Below are positions 58,522 through 64,000 of a stretch of DNA of 64,000 nt, in pieces (positions within the stretch are counted from its first letter, which is position 1; each line of letters opens with the position of its first letter). This DNA comes from Limanda limanda (taxonomy: Eukaryota > Chordata > Actinopteri > Pleuronectiformes > Pleuronectidae): positions 16,410,002 through 16,474,001 of the forward strand of contig NC_083641.1 of assembly GCF_963576545.1 (NCBI RefSeq), in the 5' to 3' direction. The translations under genes were made by a program, and so were the position numbers. The notes beneath the pieces were generated by a model. It saw only the letters and a list, made by a program, of their open reading frames with translations, had not been told where the DNA came from and searched no databases.

Positions 58522-61500
58522 GTAAGGACGGGACGGGACGGGGAGCAGAGCCCGGGTGGGACCGGCGCTGGGGCTCGGTCCCCCCCGGGAGAGCTGGTCC
58601 TCACAGCCCGGGAGCTAACGGTGACTCTCTGACCATCTCTCCCTCACTGGGGCTGGAAGCAAACTTGTCATTGCCCGGGATGCAGTTAACTTTGAGTCGG
58701 GTTGTTGTGGCCTTAAACTCCCCGGGAACGTGTCCCCTTGTTGACTTCAGCCCCCGGCGGGTTCTCACGTTTGGGTTCTCTATGGGTTCTACCTGAGAGA
58801 AAGTTTCCTCCTCGGGTGGAGTGAGGAGGAGGAGGGGGGGGCATGCTACATCCACACAGTGTGGATGAGCAGCTGCTAGCATCAGGCTGCTAACCGAACC
58901 AAAACATTGTGGAGAAACCCCTGGTGTTTTCCCCGGCGATCGCAGCCCCCAGCCCGGGTCCCACACAGCCCAGACACCGGTCCACCCACTGACTGTCTGG
59001 GCTGTGTGGAGCTAAGCCCTTGTAACTGGTTCACTAGTTAGCTCCTTGACATTAGCTTTGACGTGAAGCCTTCATAATCATGTCACATTAACGCAGAGCA
59101 AAAGTTATCGTCCCGTTTTTTGGATTTAATGTGATTTCTACACATTAAAGCAGTGTTTGAATATGTGTGTTTATTATAGGGAGGTTTGCTCGGGGAGAAG
59201 CATCCCGGGACCTTCACGGTAGCGTGTGGTGTGTTTGAAAACAAGACATGTCAACTTGAGGGGAGGCGAGTGTCTACAATTGTGGTTTGTAACTAGCTAA
59301 CGTGAACTTAGCGTCCGTCTGTAGCTTCTGCGTGAACGGGGCTGCTCGCTATTCACTTGGTTTGCTCGTTACTATCTAACAATCGGTCCTTACAAGCCTC
59401 ACAGCTCAGTATTTACAGCCTGAACTCGCTGTTTCCAGTGAGGTGCCAGCCGTCCAGCGAGGCTCGGCTAGCGTAGCTGGACGGGTTAGCTCGCAGGCTA
59501 GCTGTCTACACCTCACAGCCACAACCACACCAGGATCCCTGCCGACGTAAGCGGCGTCAAAGTTGCAGGTTCGCCCGGGAGGCTGCTGTGTTCCTCCTCC
59601 GGCCGAGCACACATCGGGTTAAAGCTTTGCAGCCGGAGTTGGCGGAGCTCGCACACGAAAGTAAATAATTTCCCCGGCTGGGTTGTGGTGGTGGTGTGCT
59701 AGGGCAGCTACCATGCTACGCATTACGCCACGCTAGCCACTGGGGCTATTGCTGATGCATAGGAAAATGGGAGGGGGACATGTTTTCCCCGTCTCCTCAC
59801 AGCCACTACGTAGCTCGTACCAAAATAATATCGGGCTGATAATGCTCAAGGGGGGGGACGGGGGACGTCTGGTGCACGGCCACACGTCCAGGATCGCTCC
59901 CCCCCTTGGAGCTGGAGTGCTTGTGAGAGTGTATCGGTGTATTTGGTGTTTGGATCGGCTTGTTCCAGCAGAGAGACGAGACGTGGTCGTGACAGTGTGC
60001 GCGTGCAGGGCTGGCTACAATAACAACGAGCCCCCTTCTTGACGGACCGTGTGATGTGGGGGTGTGTTCCTCTTAGCGAACTACCATCTTCCTTCTCCAT
60101 GATGAGCAGCACGCGTCCTCTGCAGTGGGAGCACGCTGTGTGGGGATGTTTACCAGCAGCTCCACTGCTCCCAGTCTCTTCTGGTTGGAGCTACTTTGAC
60201 GTTTAGCTACGTTTTTTATTGATTTTTTAGTCTGAACTTGAAAAAATGCATGGATCTTGAATACATTTTGAATGCTTATGTTTGGGAGATTGAAAAAAAA
60301 AAAATCATCACAGTGTTGCAGTTAGATTTTGCAGAACATTGTAAAAATACATTATTCTCATATATCCTATTAGCATCTTTATTTCGTAGTATATTTAGTA
60401 TACTAGAGAAACATTCGTTATACAACGCCATGAGTCCATGTGGCCGTTCAGAGTGCAGCAGTGTTTGGGATGTGTGGAGGAATAAGAGGGTCCTGTAAAA
60501 TATGAATAGTATGGAAGATGTGCATGAAGCATGATGACTCAATTGATTCTAAAGTGCAATATATTTTAAATCAATGCTTTATAAGGTTCTGGAGAAACAC
60601 TCCAGAAATGTAAGATGTTTACCAGCAGCTCCACTGCTCCCAGTCTCTTTGGGTTAGAGTACTGGAGTGTTTGCATACACGCCACTTTGACGTTTACCTA
60701 CGTTTTTATTGTTTTTTTTAGTCTGAACTTGAAAAAATGCATGGATCTTGAATACATTTTTAATGCTAATATTTGGGAGATTGAAACAAAAAATCATCAC
60801 AGTGTTGCTGTTAGATTTAGCAGAACATTGTAAAAATACATTATTCTCATATATCATATTAGCATCTTTATTTCACAGTATTCTAGAGAAACATTCGTTA
60901 TACAACGCCATGAGTCCATGTGGCCGTTCAGAGTGCAGCAGTGTTTGGGATGTGTGGAGGAATAAGAGGGTCCTGTAAAACATGAATACTATGGAAGATG
61001 TGCATGAAGCATGATGACTCAATTGATTCAAAAGTGCAATATATTTTAAATCAATGCATTAAAAGGTTCTGGAGAAACACATGTTTTTCTTGAAATGTAA
61101 GTTTTCAAGCTTTTTGAGCTCTTCCCACCCCCTTCTGAAAGACTGAAAGCTGGGAGTATACCAGTGATCGGGGTGTGTAGACACAGGCTGGTGTATAAAA
61201 TGACTTTGCAGGTTGAATCATATAAAGATTATGGAGAGCGTATTGTGGTCGTGACGTACATTTGTGCTATAAATCACAGCTTAATGATACTCTGGAGGAA
61301 CAGATGTAACGTCAACCTTTCAAGAGAGTGGTGTTACATGTAACAATACATTCCCTCTTCCCTGGCTCCAGTGAATGAGAAGATAGCAGTGTTTGGACTT
61401 GTAGAGACAGGACTGGACCACTAAACCCCCCTTGGCACCTGAAGCCGGTGGAAGATGCGGACACAGCGTGGGGATTTAATAGAGAAGCAGTGTAGTGCCT

Positions 61501-64000
61501 GTCTGGCCAGAACGGGGCAGGATTGTTCAGTGTCACACTGCAGCCTGCTGAGCTTACAGGGCGACCCCGAGCTGTGTGCCAGCCTGACACTTGGTCACCC
61601 CTCCTTCCTCCACCCAAGCAGAAAAAACCCCAAATCCACTTCAGACACACACAACGCCGTCTGAGAGGCAGAGCAACTTTTCTCCTGACAGCTGCCACTT
61701 TGGAATGGATCACTAAGCCTATTGGGCTGGCTCAAAGGGGTTCTTGTCGGCCGTTGCTGCCCTAATGAAGGCATTTGTTAGCTTTATGTGTGTAGGGAAT
61801 TCATTTTCCGGATCCGGCCAAATTGTTGTTGCTTGTTTTGATGCTGAATTTAGTCCATGTTGACTTTATTTTGTAGACGTGTGATCTTATCACCCCCCCC
61901 GCAACCTCACTGTAAAGCTAATCAGGCTTAGCATCATTCTCACTTTTTGTCCTTGCTCCATTATATCATGCCTCCTGCTGCATCTGTCCATCCCCCATAT
62001 TATTATCAATGTTTAATCATTCATACAAAAGTGCAGCTGAATAGATGTATCAACCCTAAATGTCTCTTTGCCTCACTGATTTGAGAGAAATGGTGTGTTT
62101 GAGCGGAAGGGGTTTCAGTCCAGCAGGTGTTTGGCCTATTTAAATCGAAGACAACCCCCCCCCTAACCGCTTACCCATCCCAGAGACAGCGTGTGGATTG
62201 GAGCAGGAAGCTTTGTGTCTGCTTTTATTCTAGCTCTCACAAAGTGCAGGCAGCTGAAAGAGCACAGGCAGGGATATCAAAGGGTGTGGGGCGACACCCC
62301 TCCTCCCAACGGGGCAACGCTGGGAGGAGAATTAGTCACAGACCCTCCCATCCATGGCTTTATACTACTACAGCAGGCGGGCAAGGAGCTTTCACCTCTG
62401 CTTTAAGAGTTGCCTGACTGGGAGAAAGGCGACAATTGTGTCGTCTTACTCTTTGTGTTGTGTGTGTGTGTGTGTGTGTTTGTGGTAGGGGTGTCCCTCA
62501 GACTTTATGTCCCTTATTGCACTCAGAAGTGGGCATGCCTTCTTTGTCTTTATTTTGATTAGAACTTCAATTCAAGCAGCCTACTTGGGTGGGTAGGAGG
62601 GGGTGTGTGTCTACGGATGCCAGCCAGCCTGTGTGTGTGTGTGTGTGTGTGCAAGACAGACACCATACACACATGCCAATCTGTCTGTCTGTTTGTCTTT
62701 GTCCATTGACTGTTCATGTCTCCCTACGTGCGAGGTGTAGCAAGAGGAGGCACCTTTCCCTGGAAAGTGTTTGTTTTGGTTTGTGTTACTGTCGAACAAA
62801 TGTGAAAACAGTTGCACTCAGTGTTTGGACACTTGAAAAAACAAATGTCCACCTTTTGCTTGGGGGCTGACAGGGGTTACAAAAGAGTCCCACCACAGGG
62901 TAATTCATTCTGGTGGAGGAAACAAGATGTTTTAAGCAGTGACTCAGAGCAGATTTGAAACATTCTTTCATATTACTCATGTTCGCTGCTTTGTATAATT
63001 AATAGCAGAAGTTGGCACAATTCTTGGAATTCCTCTTTGGCCTGTTTGAAGAGATATCTCATGAGAGGGCCATATAGGAGTATGAACTCATCATCTTCAA
63101 TTTATATTCCAGGAAAGGATGATGCACAGTGTCTCTACAGTAAATGTAAGCTTCTTGGAATGTGTCAAGAATATGTGTGTTTTTTTTCTCAGAGTAGTAG
63201 GAAAGGGAAAACCTCATAAGAGCATCACAGTGACTGACAGGGTCCTGACCTGACAAATTAAACATTTATTTGACATCCTTCCCCTCAGTCTGATCCAAAC
63301 TCCTTCCACTCTTTTCCTCCTCGTTATTCATTCAGATGATTTTCTATCTTTAAATGGATAACGTCTGACTTAAAGTTTCTCACTTTGCCTAGTCCTTGTG
63401 ATTATAATGCATTTGTTAGCAAGATTTGTTTGAAATCTTGATGATTTATACATTTTGGCTCATATTAATTTTGCATTTATTTAAATATGTGGGGGAGTAG
63501 TGTGTTGGGGTGTGTGGGGTGGTTAGGGAGATGAGATGAGACACTTGTTCTCTCGCAAAAAAAGACTGTGTCACCCCTTTCTTCCCTTGTTAACTCCAAA
63601 TCTTAACTGTATTTCTTTTGACCTCCAGAATAAACTTAACTAGGTGCAATATAGTGCAAAACCTAATTAACATAGGTAAGAAAGTATAATGGAAACTGAG
63701 TTTGCTGGTATTGATAAGCAGTAGAAAGTCTATCTACACACTTCTACATTGAGCCTTTTTCCAACTTCCCATTTACCAATGTACCCAACGCCATTTTTTG
63801 CTATGTAATATTTCATGAATGTAAATATTATATTTGAAGGAGAGAGGTTGACTGGGGGCCATACGAGTAATTTCATAGTGAATTTGTTTTATCTTCCTAA
63901 TGTTTTCACATGTCTGTAGGTTTGTTTATTTTTCAATAGGGTTTGGTGTATCTACTAAATCTGAGTGTTTACAGTGGAGCATCACAATTGATGATCTTTG
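58522..64000 (+). other. kmt2a intron 1 (5' part)
   Basis: Runs from the exon 1 donor to the window end with no further kmt2a exon recognised. The first 1.2 kb is CpG-rich. It contains a tandem duplication (60145-61080) and (TG)n runs near 62461-62480 and 62630-62652. The human intron 1 is also tens of kilobases long. Confidence 0.7.
60145..61080 (+). repeat. Tandem duplication, two units of about 460 bp
   Basis: Unit 1 is 60145-60600 and unit 2 is 60614-61080. Both begin 'gatgtttaccagcagctcca' and end 'ggttctggagaaacac', with close similarity throughout (for example 'acattcgttatacaacgcca' in both). Unit 2 has an extra stretch of about 23 bases ('tactggagtgtttgcataca' and neighbours) near its start, and unit 1 has a longer 'agtatatttagtata' block. 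Confidence 0.9.

Noticed and set aside
57934..58604. Minus-strand frames of 154 and 193 aa opposite kmt2a exon 1
   Set aside because: GC-rich CpG-island DNA keeps all frames open; low-complexity Pro/Arg/Ser composition, no family match, and they are antisense to a firmly identified exon.
60238..60978. Pair of similar 76-86 aa frames in kmt2a intron 1
   Set aside because: They are similar because of the tandem DNA duplication; unit differences include indels, and there is no homology to a known protein.

Overview
The window is vertebrate nuclear DNA, almost certainly from a teleost fish. It holds intron-rich vertebrate genes with GT-AG junctions, long dinucleotide microsatellites, and repeat families typical of fish (hAT elements with BED fingers, LINE 3' tails, and a short-LTR Ty3/Gypsy element). 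No prokaryotic genes, CRISPR arrays, tRNA or rRNA genes were recognised. All gene names come from matching exon translations to remembered protein families; no database was searched.

Layout. 0.8-5.9 kb, minus: phkg1, the catalytic gamma subunit of phosphorylase kinase (9 coding exons, 394 aa). 8.5-11.1 kb, minus: chchd2, a twin-CX9C mitochondrial protein (4 exons, 181 aa) with an unusual Gln/Tyr/Pro-rich insert. 12.2-15.8 kb, minus: a FAM98-family gene, FAM98C-like (8 exons, 340 aa). 15.9-26.8 kb: a gene-free, transposon-rich block. It contains a solo LTR with a 4-bp target duplication, a hAT relic interrupted by a LINE tail, and a complete CsRn1-type Ty3/Gypsy element with two identical 169-bp LTRs but a broken pol. 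26.9-41.8 kb, plus: a BICD-like dynein adaptor, BICDL2-like (10 exons, 544 aa). 46.9-54.0 kb, plus: ube4a, a U-box ubiquitin ligase (19 coding exons, 1077 aa). 58.3 kb to the end, plus: coding exon 1 of kmt2a (MLL1) and the start of its long first intron.

For each of the five complete genes the exon lengths sum to a multiple of three with consistent phases, so the models check themselves.

The genes do not form a single pathway. The order keeps two blocks known from human (PHKG1 next to CHCHD2; UBE4A near KMT2A), joined by FAM98 and BICDL genes that lie on other human chromosomes. No convincing new biological system was found. The most informative observations are the transposon histories: a solo LTR whose unoccupied paralogous site lies 39 kb away, a young but pol-defective retroelement, and a transposon end abutting a splice donor. 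The divergent low-complexity segments of chchd2, fam98 and kmt2a exon 1 come next.
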